From Rattus norvegicus (taxonomy: Eukaryota; Chordata; Mammalia; Rodentia; Muridae): DNA of 64,000 nucleotides. The notes below the pieces were generated by a model. That model searched no databases. It worked only from the letters and a program-made list of their open reading frames with translations, and was not told the origin of the DNA. The translations under genes were made by a program, and so were the position numbers. Shown here in pieces: positions 1 to 13,149 of the stretch. The first letter of the stretch is position 1; the number at the start of each line of letters is the position of its first letter. Location: positions 71,230,924-71,294,923 of the forward strand of contig NC_086024.1 in NCBI RefSeq assembly GCF_036323735.1. Reading direction: 5' to 3'.

Positions 1-467
1 TTACTACTGTGTCAAATAGTCAAGATTAGAGTATGGCCTCTGATACTTTTAAAAGTATAACTGAAATGTATAATTTGATTTTCAACTTTGTTGAAAGAAA
101 ATTTTATACAAGTATGCAGTATATTTTGTTCAAATCTACCTATTCCTCCTTTTTCCTCAACTCCTTCTAAATCAACCAGTACTTGTTCCTTCCAACTTCA
201 TGCACTTTTTCTAACTCACTAAGCCCATTCAATTTTCCAGTATGAGTACAAGTGTACAACTCTTGAAAAATATATCCAGATGTTACCGTAATCTATGGGA
301 TAGATGCTTGCTCATTTACATTCACTGTTATTCTACTCTCATTAATTAGGAAATAGAACTAGACTAAATGTCAATCAACAGATGGTTTAGCTAAAAAGAA
401 AAAGAAAGTATGGAATTTAAAGAAATGCAAATAATTATTCTGGGTAACATAAGAAAATATCAGAACT
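1..467. other. Unassigned AT-rich DNA
   Basis: I see no open frame of note, no SINE or L1 signature and no RNA gene here. It ends at the first copy of the target-site duplication of the L1 tail that follows. Confidence 0.5.
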
Positions 468-821
468 TTATGTTCCTTCTTTTTTTTTTTTTTTTATTCC
501 CTTTCCCGGTTTCCGGGCAAACATCCCCCTAATCCATCCCCATCCCCTTCTTTATGGGTGTTCCCCTCCCCATTCTCCCCCCATTGCCGCCCTCCCCCCA
601 ACAATCTAGTTCACGGGGGGTTCAGTCTTAGCAGGACCCAGGGCATCCCCTTCCACTGGTGCTCTTACTAGGATATTCATTGCTACCTATGAGGTCAGAG
701 TCCAGGGTCAGTCCATGTATAGTCTTTAGGTAGTGGCTTAGTCCCTGGAAGCTCTGGTTGCTTAGCATTGTACATATGGGGTTTCGAGCCCCTTCAAGCT
801 CTTCCAGTTATGTTCCTTCTT
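468..821 (-). mobile_element. Severely 5'-truncated L1 (3'UTR only) with perfect 14-bp TSD
   Basis: A poly(T) run starting in the left TSD is followed by the antisense of the rat L1 3'UTR: the C-rich block, then phrases such as TTCCACTGGTGC, GGTCAGTCCATGTATAGTCT and CCCTGGAAGCTCTGG. The element therefore lies in minus orientation with its poly(A) end on the left. The 14-bp sequence TTATGTTCCTTCTT flanks it exactly at 468-481 and 808-821, which proves retrotransposition. Only about 325 bp of the L1 3' end is present and it codes for nothing. The intact TSD suggests a fairly young insertion. Confidence 0.93.
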
Positions 822-850
822 ATAAGTGATTTTTAGTTTTGAATCTTTAG

Positions 851-869
851 GGGTGTGTGTGTGTGTGTG

Positions 870-947
<78 letters not shown>
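851..947. repeat. Compound microsatellite (TG)n(AG)n
   Basis: About 60 bp of TG dinucleotides (one GG/TA interruption) runs directly into 36 bp of AG. It lies between two L1 tails. Open frames across it (CVCV.../RERE...) are artefacts of the repeat. Confidence 0.97.
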
Positions 948-949
<2 letters not shown>

Positions 950-950
950 C

Positions 951-2778
951 TTTTTTAAAAATATTTTTATTAGATAAACTTCTTTATTTGCATTTCAAAT
1001 GTTATTCCCCTTCCTGGTTTCCTGTCTATAAGCCCCCATCCCCTCCCCTCCCCCTCCCCCATATGAGTATTTCCCCCATACATCCCCCTTACTGCCCCCC
1101 ATATTCCCCTACACTGGGGATCCAACCTTGGCAAGACCAAGGGCTTCCCCTTCCACTGGTGCCCCAACAAGGCTATTTTGCTACATATGCATTTGGAGCT
1201 CTGGGTCAGTCCATGTATAGTCTTTCTGTAGTGGTTTAGTCCCTGGAAGCTCTGGTTGGTTGGCATTGTTCTTTTCGTGGGGTTGTAAGCTCCTTCGACT
1301 CTTTAAATACTTCCTCTAATTCCCCCCAAGGGGGTCCTGTTCTCAGTTTTTTGTTTGCTGTTAGCATTGACCTCTGTATTGGACATGTTCTGGATGTCTC
1401 TCTCAGGAGAGAACTATATCCAGTCCCTTTCAGCATGCATTTTTTAGCTTCGTCAATTTTATCTAGTTTTGGTGGCTGTATATATATGGGCACATGTTGG
1501 CAGGCTCTGAATGACCATTTCTTGAGTCGCTGCTCTAAACTTTGCTTCCATATCCCCTCCTATGGATATTTTTCCCCTTTTAAGAAATAGTGGGAGCATT
1601 CGCATTTTGGTCATCCTTCTTCTTGAACTTCCTGTGGTCTATGCATTGCATCTTGTGTAATTTGTGCTTTTTGGCTAATATCCACTTACCAGTGAGTGAA
1701 TACCAAGTGTTTTTTTCTGTGATTGAGTTACCTCAGTTAGGATGATATTTTCTAGTTCATTCCATTTGCCTATGAATTTCATGAAGTCATTGTTTGTGAT
1801 AGCTGAGTAGTACTCCATTGTGTAGATGTACCACATTTTTTAATCCATTCCTCTGTTGAAGGGCATCTGGGTTCTTTACAGCTTCTGGCTACTCTAAATA
1901 AGGCTGCTATGAACATGGTGGAACATTTGTCTTTGTTGTATGTTGGAGCATCTTTTGGGTATATGCCCAAGAGAGGTATAGCTTGGTCCTCAGGTAGTGG
2001 AATGTCCAATTTTCTGAAGAACCTCCAGACTGATTTCCAGAGTGGTTGTACCAGTTTGCAATTTCACCATCAATGGAGGAGTGTTCCTCTTTCTCAACAT
2101 CCTCTCTAGCACCTGCTGTCATCTGAGTTTTTGATCTTAGCCCTTCTTACTGGTGTGAGGTGGGATCTCAGGGTTTTTTTGATTTGCATTTCCCTGAGAT
2201 ATGTTGAACATTTCTTTAGGTGCTTTTGGGCCATTCAATAATCCTCAGCTGAGAGTGTTTTGTTTAGCTCTGCACCCCAGTTTTAATAGAGTTATTTTGC
2301 TCTCTGGAGTCTAACTTCTTGAATTCTTTGTATATTTTGTATATTAGCACTCTATCAGATGTAGGATTGGTAAAGATATTTTCCCAATCTGTTGGTTGCT
2401 GTTTTGTCCTAAAGACAGTTTCTTTTGCCTTACAGAAGCTTTCCAGTTTTATGGGGTCCTATTTGTTTATTCTTGATCTTAGAGCATAAGCTATTGGTAC
2501 TTTGTTCAGGAAATTTTCCCCAATGCCCATGTGTTTGAGAATCTTGCCCCACTTTTTCTTCTATTAGTTGAGTGTATCTGGTTTGATGTGAAGGTCCTTG
2601 ATCCACTTGGACTTAAGCTTTGTGCATGGAGATAAGAATGGATTGATTTGTATTCTTCTACCTGCTGACCTTCAGTTGAACCAGCACTATTTGTTGAAAA
2701 TGTTATCTTCCTTCCATTGGATGGTTTTAGCTCCTTTGTCAAAGATCAAGTGACCATAGGTGTGTGGGTTCATTTCTG
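951..2778 (-). mobile_element. 5'-truncated L1 (3'UTR plus ORF2 C-terminal third), Lx/L1_Rn-like
   Basis: Reading the plus strand gives the antisense of a rodent L1: T-rich tail, C-rich 3'UTR block (about 1030-1060), the CCAACAAGGC and CAGTCCATGTATAGTCTTT segments, then from about 1600 the antisense of the ORF2 C-terminal region (GCTGAGTAGTACTCCATTGTG, AGGCTGCTATGAACATGG, GTTTGCAATTTCACCATCAATGG). L1 similarity stops near 2778 at TTCATTTCTG. ORF2 carries many stops and frameshifts, so this is a dead copy. I could not find a clear TSD; the AG microsatellite may hide the left one. Confidence 0.92.
1031..1060 (-). other. G-quadruplex-capable tract in L1 3'UTR (minus strand)
   Basis: The plus strand has five or more C-runs of 4-5 separated by one or two bases, so the L1-sense (minus) strand has matching G-runs. 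G-rich tracts are a known feature of rodent L1 3'UTRs. Similar tracts occur at 21221-21238, 46516-46538 and 47202-47224. Confidence 0.7.
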
Positions 2779-5398
2779 CTGAAGTACATTTAGAAACCAG
2801 ACAAATAGAAATGTATTTCTGTGTGTTTTTTAGCTTTGATATTAGGTTCTTATATCTACCACCTTAAAATTCTTATTCCACCCTTATCTCTTCTAAACCG
2901 CATTAGTTGGTAGGAGAGGAAGGAAACTATAAAGCAAGGAGGGAATGGATCTCTTTTGACTAGTTCCTACTAACTAGAGGTGTTGGGTTCCTTGAGGCAA
3001 GTGCAATCTTCATCTGGATATCTCCAACTTCTAGTCTCTTTGTTCATGACTACTTAACAAATCACAGCAAAAGGAACCTGAGCATCAGGGAAGCAGCAAC
3101 TTCACAGTCCATCTTGTTACTCTCCCATTTATACCCTTTCCGGAGTCCCTGAAATTAAATACCTGCAGCTGGGAGAAATTATGCCCCTGCTAGTGCATGA
3201 GGCAAATCAAAATCAGCTACTGTAAAGCAGCTACTAATTCCATACCTGAGATTAAAACAAAAATGTAGACACAGAAAAGAACTGGACACTTAAAGAAACC
3301 AATACTCTCACTACAAATACGCCATTGATGAAGGGGAATTAAGAAAGAGGATAGCAGATTCAAAGTGGTAGGTAGGGTATGAAGGGAATGATGGCGTGTA
3401 AAAATATTAGTGGCATGGAAGGTAAGCATGAGAAAGAAAAAGGGATGAAGAAAAAGATGATGAATATCTTTAGAAAAACAACATGGAAACCTGCTATTTT
3501 AGAAAGTTCCCAAATTATATATTCCTGGTGCTGGTGTATAATACCTATTCTAGATAGTATAGCAAACAAAATGCCAGGAGTGGGTTACTTCTCTAGATCT
3601 TATTGGTTATCCTCAACACCATTCAGTCAATGTCATTGTTCTTAGTTACCCACAAGAACATTAAAATTAGATTCTTTAGTGTGTGGGGGGAGGATCATAT
3701 AACTGAATGGTGGGACATAAATAAGTTCTTTATATAATACTCATATGTTATAGTAGCCCCCAAACCTCATTAGAAAAGCTTTGTTTTCATACTGTGATAT
3801 TTAATACAGACCTATAACTGGTCAGAATGAAAGAAATAAGAGACTATGGGTTGATGAGCCCTAAGTGGGACATTTTTACCCCATGACATACTATGACTAA
3901 GGAATCTACCAGAAAAAGGGTAGGAAATGTGGTATCATGCAAAGGTTAGAAAGAACTACTGCTAACCATGCATTCAGGGTATGATAGGACTCTTGTACTT
4001 AATGCATTGCAGCTGGCTGCATGTATAAAACCTGCACAACTGGCTCAAACCAGGTCTACTGAGGCTCTACCTGAGAAGGACTTCTCCAGATTTTATTAAG
4101 AGTCTTTCTCTCTTATCTGCAACATTTCTTGGTATGTTGTTTTTAGTTTTCACCTCTGGTCTTTCTCTACTTTCTTCTTTTAAGATATTGTTCCCATGCT
4201 TGTTCTCTTGCCTCATCTCCTCTTTCATTAATAACACCTTGGACTTGCCTCATTCGATGTTTTACAGTTAAAAATTAAGCTTTTCATAGCTTGTGATTTA
4301 AATGTAGATTGTTTCTAAAGCACGAGCATCATCTTCCAGTGTTTATGAACTTCTGCTATGTTGGTACCCAAGATCCAATCAAAAGTCCATGTATTCTGTA
4401 ACACCAGCCTTTTGCCAGAACTACTGATGACACCATGATTCTCATTTACACTGTGTGGCAATCACTTAAAGAAATTAAAATTTTCAGATACCTGGATATT
4501 GATTGTGAGTTCTATCTGAGCACTACCCTTTTAATATTATGTTCCACATATCTAATGTTCATGACAATTGGAAAGAATGAATGAGTTGTTCCATGATGGT
4601 CAGACTAATTCCAATGAAATACAGATTGAGAACTCAGAACTCAGAATTTAATTTTTTATAAGGATCCCCAAATACTTGGTGTACATGGGGGAGATTGAGA
4701 AACATTGTATTGGGCTATAATCTCAGTTAAAAATAATGCTACTTCTACACAGTGATTTAGGTATTGTAGGAATAATGTCTTCTTAGTACTGACTTTCAGT
4801 TCATTTCACAAAGTATATAAAATAAGACCTTATGGTTTACCTTTGTAATATACTGCTCAATATATTCCTTTACCATCTAATAGTATTTTAAGAAAACCAT
4901 GTATGAAGTACTGAAAACATGTCTTTAAGAAGCACTATTCTGTACCATTCATGTTTCTCTACCTGACTTTACTACATACAATAAAATTGATAATGGCAAG
5001 TGTTTTGATATATACTTATTTGAATGTTATTTTAAGCCTTTCCAAAGATACTTCTTAAAATATGCATATCTATTCACTTTCAATATAAGTCATTACATAA
5101 TAATGGTTTGTAGATACTAGTAATTTGTCTATACACGCTTGCAATATTAGAACAAAAAAACAAGGTGCAACTATTGCTGATGAAAAGTTCTTATAAACCT
5201 GTTCACTATCTTTTCATTTTCTGTTCACTATTTTTAGTGAGCCAAAAATAATTCCTTTCAATGACAAGGAATTTCCAAAAGTACTCTGTTTGGAAATAAG
5301 ATGAAAAAAGAAATAACACTACTTTGGAGGTATGCTGAGCTTCCTTCACTTGAAGTGTTTTAACACTTACTTGCTGTTCTTTGCAAAAGAATATGTTA
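2779..5398. other. Unassigned AT-rich DNA, possible MER5-like relic inside
   Basis: There is no convincing gene. All open frames are under 90 codons, with no splice or domain context. The only hint of an old repeat is about 4625-4715, where a segment containing GGATCCCCAAATACTTGG and ending TTGAGAAACATTG resembles the 3' half of a MER5-type hAT remnant. That resemblance is weak and unverified. Confidence 0.4.
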
Positions 5399-5755
5399 GG
5401 ACGGAAGAGATGACTCAGTTGGCAAGCAGTTGCTACAGAAGCTAGTGGACCTGAATTTGATCCTCAGAATCCATGTTAGAAAGCTGAGCATGAGGTACAT
5501 GAGTGGTCCCAGTATTTGAAAGACAGAAGCTGGCAGAGGCATGGCACACATTGGCCAAACTAGTATAATCAGTATATTCCAGGCCAAATGAGAGAATCGG
5601 CGGATAGCAAAGCAAGGTAAGCATCACCTGCAGAGTGATACGTGAGGTTGACCTATAGATTCTACAAACAAGAGCACAACGGACATCTACATGCACTTAA
5701 GCACTCACATGTACTCCTGTGCACATACACACAAATAAACTTTAGAATAGTAATT
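5399..5755 (+). mobile_element. Degenerate B4-class SINE
   Basis: The left part reads like the tRNA-derived head of a rodent SINE (AGAGATGACTCAGTTGGCAAG, then GAAGCTAGTGGACCTGAATT and TTGATCCTCAGAATCC). The right part resembles the B1-like body and its characteristic tail (CAGGCCAAATGAGAGAA, GTGAGGTTGACCT, CACATGCACTTAAGCACTCAC), ending in an A-rich AAATAAAC tail. This head-plus-body order fits the B4 composite. It is heavily diverged with no clear TSD, so it is an old insertion. Confidence 0.65.
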
Positions 5756-6327
5756 AAAGCACATAGTCCTTGTTGTTAATATTAGTTTATATAGTTTCAG
5801 AGTATGTGATTCCTTTGTGTAAAAATGAAAAATTGACACAGGTTCTTCCTGCGTTTTGTATCTCAGAGTCAATACGTTTCGGCTACTCGGATAGTATCGC
5901 AGCATTTCATTGTGATTTCCAGGCATTGTAAGAGAACAATAGGCTGCCAGTGAGAGAAAGCTCTACCATTGTACAAGTATCAGGATTCCTCATCACCAAC
6001 CTGATTTGGGAGGACTCCCATTTAATACGCTAGTTGTTTACTCCTCTATAAACATGATAATAGGCAAAAAGGGATGTACAAAGATGAACATATTCTTCAC
6101 ATCATTCCCAAATGAGTAGGCCTCATCAACACTGATTTCACTTTCCTCATAATTCTACATGTATACTCTTTGAAAATTCTGTCTTCTAAATATGCTATCC
6201 TTCTTAATTTGAAGTTAATCCCCTAAAATAGGTTCATTCCTTTCATTTCATCAACATCACACAGTGACTATCTGGAAGCCTCATTCTAAGGAGGCAGCCA
6301 TTCCAAACACGTACAGACAAAGCCGTG

Positions 6328-6341
6328 GTTTCCCTGGCAAC
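6328..6341 (+). promoter_or_regulatory. X-box-like (RFX-type) inverted repeat
   Basis: GTTTCCCTGGCAAC fits the RFX X-box pattern GTNNCC-NN-RGNAAC: two half sites with a 2-bp spacer. It lies in a local patch with several CpGs and no repeat signature. About one such match is expected by chance in 64 kb, so this is only a candidate. Confidence 0.3.
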
Positions 6342-6929
6342 GGAACCCTAAAAGGCTCTTAGAATAGTTATTCCCACCCTTACACAGGAGCCCTTTTCAT
6401 TTCAGGAAAGCTTCCTTTCAGAATGCATTCATCAATGTAATTTACCAACAAAGTTGAAGAGATTACATTTCTCTCTTCACAAGATTGTAAAAGCAAAAAA
6501 GTAAATAAATAAATAAATGAAAACTATAACAAGAAATCAACAGATTTAGTGAAGGCAAATGATATATAAGGAAATAAAGGACATTGTAGATTCCTGAACA
6601 CAGTTAAAATCAGTTTGCACTGAGTTTAGTTTATGTTTTATTTTTACATAAGCAAACAGAAGGTGGTCACATTGGAAAAGGGGGCAGGCAAGTCAAAACA
6701 ATGCTTCTAATATTGTCCTTTATAACCAAAAATTTTTTTTACTAAATTTAAAAAGTTCATAAAATTTTACATCATTGCTACGTTAAATTGTGGCCCTGCT
6801 TCAAGCATTAAAATTTGTACACAGTGTTTACCAAAAAGGAAAATTCTGTAAATTTGTTGGTCCTTTTTAGTTGGTGGAGTTCAGAAACAAATTTACAAAA
6901 TGGATACTTCCTTTCTATGTGTGTGACAT

Positions 6930-6932
<3 letters not shown>

Positions 6933-6962
<30 letters not shown>
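6933..6962. repeat. (AC)15 microsatellite
   Basis: An uninterrupted AC dinucleotide run. A minus-strand open frame through it (VCVCV) is an artefact. Confidence 0.97.
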
Positions 6963-6964
<2 letters not shown>

Positions 6965-7434
6965 TCTTGTGCTAAGCAGCATTTTAAACAAGGAAAGAAA
7001 TATCTGGAAACAAAAGGCATTCATCTGAAAGAACTATTCAGAAATAAAACAATTGTTACATTTTATCTGGACTCTTTATTGAAAATTAAATTCCTGAAAT
7101 TCCAAATCACCTACTAAAAGTAAATCAATGTAGACTAACACACTTGCAGCCTTGCTTAGCATGCTGGTACCTAACACATGCAGAGAGAGCTGCCGTTCCA
7201 GTCATTGCCCATGGTCTCTTCATGGAATATATGTCTCTGCCTCTTTGACTGCCAGCATGCTATAGCAAAGCAACTTTCACATTTCCCTTACAAAATTGAA
7301 CAATTTTCAAATTATGTTTTGCCATAGGTCATGTTACATTTAAATGCTAAGAAAACTCAATCTTTATTTTTGACCCATTGTACTTTATGATTTCAAAGCA
7401 ACTACTGAAATATGAAGTATTTATGTGAGCACAG

Positions 7435-7512
7435 GTGTGCATGCATACACATGTGTGCACATGCATGCATGCATACACACACACATATATACACACAAAC
7501 ACAAACAAACAC
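7435..7512. repeat. CA/TGCA-rich simple sequence
   Basis: Mixed CA, TGCA and ACAA units, imperfect. No coding sense. Confidence 0.8.
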
Positions 7513-9592
7513 ATAATTTTATTTCATAAGAAAGTTAAAGGTGACATTTTCTCTAATTGTGGAAGCAGGGTCTTCTCAAACCTTTTGTCACCTGAATATT
7601 GAAAAGGAAACTCATTTCATGAGGTGATATTCCATGGACCATCCAAGACACAAAGTGAATCAAGGCACCTGTTGCATTGTGGGTGCATTTTGGGGGGTAA
7701 TAATTCTTCTTTGCCTGGTGAAATAAGTAATTGATTACAGTTGTGCTATCCAAGCTCAAATTCTCTGTTTCTCAGAAGAGTTTTGCAAACTAGATCCCCA
7801 TTTAACTATTGTTTCTGGCTAACAAAAATCACAAATATGATTAAACATCAAAAGCAAGTACAATACAAATATGAAACAAACAAATTTAAATAAGTATATG
7901 TGACTTATTCAATTACTATTTACCATATGTAAAATAACTTGTTGATTAGTTATGGGCTACAGTAAAATAAAAGAGTAGCCTGATTAAATGTGATTTCATT
8001 TTCACTGCTGCTTTGTTGTACTTTTGGAAAGGTCATCATTATAGAATAAAAAGAGTATGCCATACAATTATGGTCTTTATTCTACTGCCATCAAAGTATT
8101 ATAATTTGTATTAGCCCCCACATAAATAAGATATATAGTAATGCAATTTTTATTTACTTATTGTAGTCTTTCTTTTGTAAAATGAACAGTCACAATTTTA
8201 TTTTTCCAAGACCATATCTAATTTAAGTACTTCCACGAAGCAAATAATCATAATACACTCTTTTCTACAATTAAACCTACAGTGCAAAAGCTCAACTAAA
8301 AATTACTTATAAAACTTCCAATTACAGTTTTACTAGTTTAGGCACTCTCTTCACAGTTGAGAAATATAATGCAAATAGAGTGTACTCTGCCTGCAACTAT
8401 GGCATAAAGTTCATCTTCCATGTCATGTTTCTTAAAAGCAACCCTAAAATAAGTTTCTTCCAAACCTACTATTTTTTTTCCTTTTTCTAATAGCTTATTG
8501 TATTGTTCCCCAGAAGAAATGAGTCACAAAGCCGCATTGCACTTAATCTAATTAGGAATTTTTTGAGAAATAGTGGTTACATAGTTCTCATTAACTGACT
8601 TAAAGCACAGTACCATCTCCAGAGGTATAGAAAAGAGGAAAAAAAGGATGATTCCGTTTAAAGCTCCAGAAATGAATGTAAGTGTTCATATTCTGGTACA
8701 TTAACAGTTTGTTCCAGTACATTGATATTTTATGTGGAAGCCCTACTCTGCAATTAATATGCCTGATGCAAATTGAAAAACCCATAATCCATCCTTCTCT
8801 GTTGGAATGTAAGAGTATATTATTATTGAGAAGCTACAGGATACCAGTGCCATTTTTTAAACTTGAGTGCTCATTACCTTAAATCTGCATATAAAACAGT
8901 TTTGCATTCAGACTAGGTAATACATAACAGGATATATTGTGGTGCATATAAGAAAAGTGCTCCAAATAAAAACGACCTGTGGGCTTCCTTTGTAGGTGAA
9001 ATTTATGCAATTCTAGGCATTAGGGATTAATAATAGCTAACAGGGAAAGAGGAGGCATGGGTATTAAAATACTATGCTAACTTTCTGCATAACCCAAGGC
9101 TACAGGACAAATCGAATTGTCTAAATCTCCTTAAAAATAAAGAGTAGGTATTTATTGCAAAGCAAATATAGTACAGGGGGTTTTGCATAGGATACTGTCA
9201 TATTACTATTTAGAATACCTCCTATAGTTTTAAAAGACAAAAGAAAATCTTTTTGAAAGTAAGAGGCAAGAATGATTAAGAGTTCCTTTGTTCTCACATC
9301 TCTGGTATGTTGTTTTCAAAATTATGCATATAATTTTTCAGAAGATACGCGATTCTCTTATTACCTGCTATGACTGTAAAAATCAAGGACGTTATTTAAA
9401 GACTGGTGTTTATTTAAATAGAAGGTAAGTCATTCTAGACAAAAGAATAAGTCAAGTGCCATATGTTCTCTAACTTTGAAAGGTTTCAGGGGATATAGTT
9501 TTACCACCATAGGACTCTGTTAGCTATGTTACTACCATCTGTGATAGTGTGCTTTGGTTTTTCTTCTTTTTCAACATATTTTTAATTTTAAT

Positions 9593-9640
9593 GGCTTTTT
9601 TATTTATTTACATTTCAAATGTTGTTGCCATTCCCACTTA
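9593..9640 (-). mobile_element. Possible L1 3'-terminal tail fragment
   Basis: TTTTTTATTTATTTACATTT and the following CAAATGTTGTTGCC match the antisense of the common rodent L1 3' terminus, but the downstream 3'UTR block is not recognisable. It is either a very short insertion or chance AT-rich similarity. Confidence 0.4.
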
Positions 9641-11963
9641 AGTCTTCTAATCCCTACCCTGTCCACTGTAATAGATCCTTGGATTCTTATTTCTCTCAGA
9701 AACCATCCTGTAGTATTTGACTGCCTTCCATTGCAGATATATTTGTACTTCTGTTTTTTAACCATCAAGTGACAGAATTCTAGAAACAAGCATCTATACT
9801 AGGGTTTGAGTCCTACAAAGAAATGAAGAATATGAATTCAAAAGATCTACACACGAACAGGACAAACACAATATATTATATCCACAGAAACTTTTTCATA
9901 TTTTATACTCTAGACAACAAATTGTACTTGAAGAGCCACAGTGAAAGAGAACGCTACATACACATACATTCAATATTCACAATGCATATGAACAAGCATT
10001 GTATGTGTGTAAAATTTATAAATTGTTAATATCATCTGATAATTTTATGAGTCAGATATAATAAATTTCCTCCATTATTTTTATTCCGGGAGAATAGGAC
10101 AGAAAAATCACACCTTCAGAGACTACCAAAGGAATCAGGCATCTTCAGAAGCATATGCAATCAAATGCCTTTATTCTTTAAATATGTAAATTTAAATCTA
10201 TATGGACTGTACACATGATTAGACTCACATGGAAGTTAGCTAAAGAAGAAAGTTTGTTTTCTTTTACTGTCATAGCAATGCATTTTACAAATGTACCAAT
10301 TCTGAAATTCCACTATTTTTAGGAAAATCAATAAGATTACAGAAAAAAATCTGATAAAAACAACTACCAGTTTTATATTTGAGACAAGCATATAATTTTA
10401 CAATGACTTAAAAATAAAACTTTGATATTAAATCATACTGTCATAAGCGTAGACTAATTTGGGTTCAATAAAAATACAATAATGTGGTTTCTTTATTTAA
10501 TGAAAAAAATTAAAGGCTTAAAAGAGAAAATACATTAAATTTTCTTCAATGGAACAAAGTGTATGGTTATAAACCTGTATAGTGTATTGTCATTATTTAA
10601 TTATTACTTAAGGAAGTAAATGAGACTGAGATAGTGGAAATAAAGAGAAAAAAAGGGCAGGTAAAGAAAATGAATTTCCTCACAGCCAACATATGCTCTT
10701 GATATAAAAATAACCCCAAAAGTATAATGACTATCAGAATATCTGACTCAAAGAAAAATAACTAGTATAAGATTCTTTTAGTAGATTTCATTGTATTTAA
10801 CTTTTTTATTATTAAACAAACTTAAATTACATATTTAGAGAGAAAACTGAACGTGGAATTAGAAACAATTTTCTCAAATTAGTGCTAAATATTTTAATTT
10901 AGATATAGGAGGGCTTCTAATTGTAAATGTCGTTAAGTATAACCCCAGGGAAAGTTTGTAATTGCTTTCCCATTAAAACTTTAAGAATGTTGCTGCTTCC
11001 CATGCATCCAGAGGTTAGGACAGCGTGCAGCATCCTTAGCCACAATGCAAGCATCATTTGTCCTAATTTGTTCTTCTCTACTTAGATGATTATTTTGACA
11101 TGCAATCACTTTAGTTATGTCATTAATGTTTTAATGTTTTGGTAAATATCATCGCTATATTGTTTCATGGTATGAGATGTTGTTATGTCATAGGACAAGA
11201 GAGATTTTCTAGCATCTTAAAAGTAGTTTGCCCTGCTATAGTGGTGTCCTTATGGAATGACTTTGTTTTTGTTATTAATAGTTCAGTTTGTTGTTTAACT
11301 TCATCACCCAAAAAATGCAAAATAAGAAAGTTAATGTCTACTTATTCCACCTGCAAAGACTTTTGCTTGCCATTAATCTCTTATAAATATACTTTTTAAA
11401 AACTATTAAATAGAATTTATACTTATCAGGTATTATAAGTAATATAGAGATAAGTATACAGCAGCATGTATGTAATCTACATACACATACTAAGCTAACT
11501 ATATAAGAGACCGGCACATCATTGGAAAGATGCATGTTGACAAAATTTGATAAAATAGCAAACATAATTGCCAAAGAAAGAGGAGGCTTCAAATGATGAG
11601 TGTCTGTTCTGTTCTTTAGGCTCAGTGAGGACAATAGTAGAATGTCCACGATTACATTAGGAAAGGTTTGTCCTGAAAAATGACATAGGTCATTTTGGCT
11701 GTTAGGGTTGTTCAGCCTACTGATATGTTACTGTGAGCTTCTTGGAGCCTCTTGAGAATTTGTTTCATGATTAAGCAATTTTCCTTTCCTATTATGTACA
11801 ATCACCAACTGTTGAAGAGAATGATTATACAGGTATAAAATTTGACAATAACTTTCAACACAACACAATCAACTTTAGGTAATGTTTTATAACTGGGAAA
11901 TAATGAAATATCATTTTTAGTTGCATATAATATAAAAATCAAAGTGACCATCACTGCTATCTG

Positions 11964-12012
<49 letters not shown>

Positions 12013-13149
12013 GATTTGAAAATAAAAAAAGCAATTGATCCGTTTTATTCACACCAATAGGTATGTTTTCTTCTCTAAATTTAATATAGAAAAAATGCAA
12101 CTTACTATATAGGAATGTGTAAGTTCTTTGTTTTATAACCCCTGTATTTGACCAGAGAAGTAATACACAGTACAAAATATCATATTCCTCTGAAAAGAAC
12201 ATGTAGCACTCTCTTAGAAAGTATAAAGACCTGTCTTCAAGAATCTTGGAGAGGAGCAGATGTTGTAAAGTTATCTTGTTCATTTTTTTTTTACTGCAGA
12301 TTGCACTCTGACATATTTTCTTTAAAGATAAAAATCAGCCCAAAACCTTTCATATTTTATACATGAATAATATTTTCTAGACATGTTTCCTTGTACACAC
12401 ATGATGCTTGATTTTTTTAGCATGAAGAATTCATAACTACTAGGTGAAGCCTTCTGAAACATGTACAGGCAAATACTTCCCTTAGTCATGTTATGAGTTC
12501 TATTTCCAGGAATCCATATCAGCATATAACAAGATGTTCTTCCCTATCAGGTGATGTTTCTATAACAATAAATAGCAATTGTGTGACTTAAATACATAAA
12601 TGTATTGCTCATAGACTGAGAAGATAGAAATCTAATACTAAAATGCTGTGATCCCAGTCAAAAACTTATGAATTAGTTTATCTGTTCTAATTGTTAGTTT
12701 GATAAATGTTCATGGTATCCAATTGTCTTTTATACCTATGTGTTTAATTTTTAGTATTTGTGATATAAACCTTGTTGAAATGAGCTTCTTTTTAAAGATG
12801 ACAGTAGTCAATGGAAAGAAGCATACATAGTCAAAGTGCTTATAATTAAAGACTGTGTACACAGTCTGAAGGGAACCCATATGTTAATCCTATCACTAAT
12901 AAAACCAATGCTTCACAGAAATAAAAGTGGAATGAGTGGAAGAGCTGCAGGATAAAGAGGAGAGCGATGAAGTATGGTCTTCTGTCCATGCTTGGTAATG
13001 CTCCACATAAACACATAGAAGCTATGGTTGTTTGCACAAGGTTAAGCTAGCCAAACTCCCAACATAGGTGAGATTGAAAATTTATAGACCCATGTTTTAC
13101 AGAAACGTTCTTGGTTGGGTAGATGGAGAATCTCCCTATGTATGAGTTT
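9641..13149. other. Unassigned AT-rich DNA with one (CA)n tract
   Basis: Nothing recognisable apart from the microsatellite at 11966-12008. Open frames of up to about 108 codons cross or adjoin that repeat or are AT-rich chance frames. Confidence 0.45.
11966..12008. repeat. (AC)n microsatellite, about 43 bp
   Basis: A pure AC run. Two overlapping minus-strand open frames owe their CVCV stretches to it. Confidence 0.97.

Larger units (their letters stand above)
5756..9592. other. Unassigned AT-rich DNA with two CA-rich tracts
   Basis: No gene or recognised interspersed element is seen. It holds a (CA)n microsatellite at 6933-6962 and a CA/TGCA-rich run at about 7435-7512. A short CpG-containing patch around 6305-6345 carries an X-box-like motif, listed separately. 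Remaining open frames are short and unsupported. Confidence 0.45.

Noticed and set aside
826..1239. 137-codon plus-strand open frame
   Set aside because: It runs through the (TG)n(AG)n microsatellite (CVCV/RERE) and then the L1 3'UTR. It has no gene-like composition.
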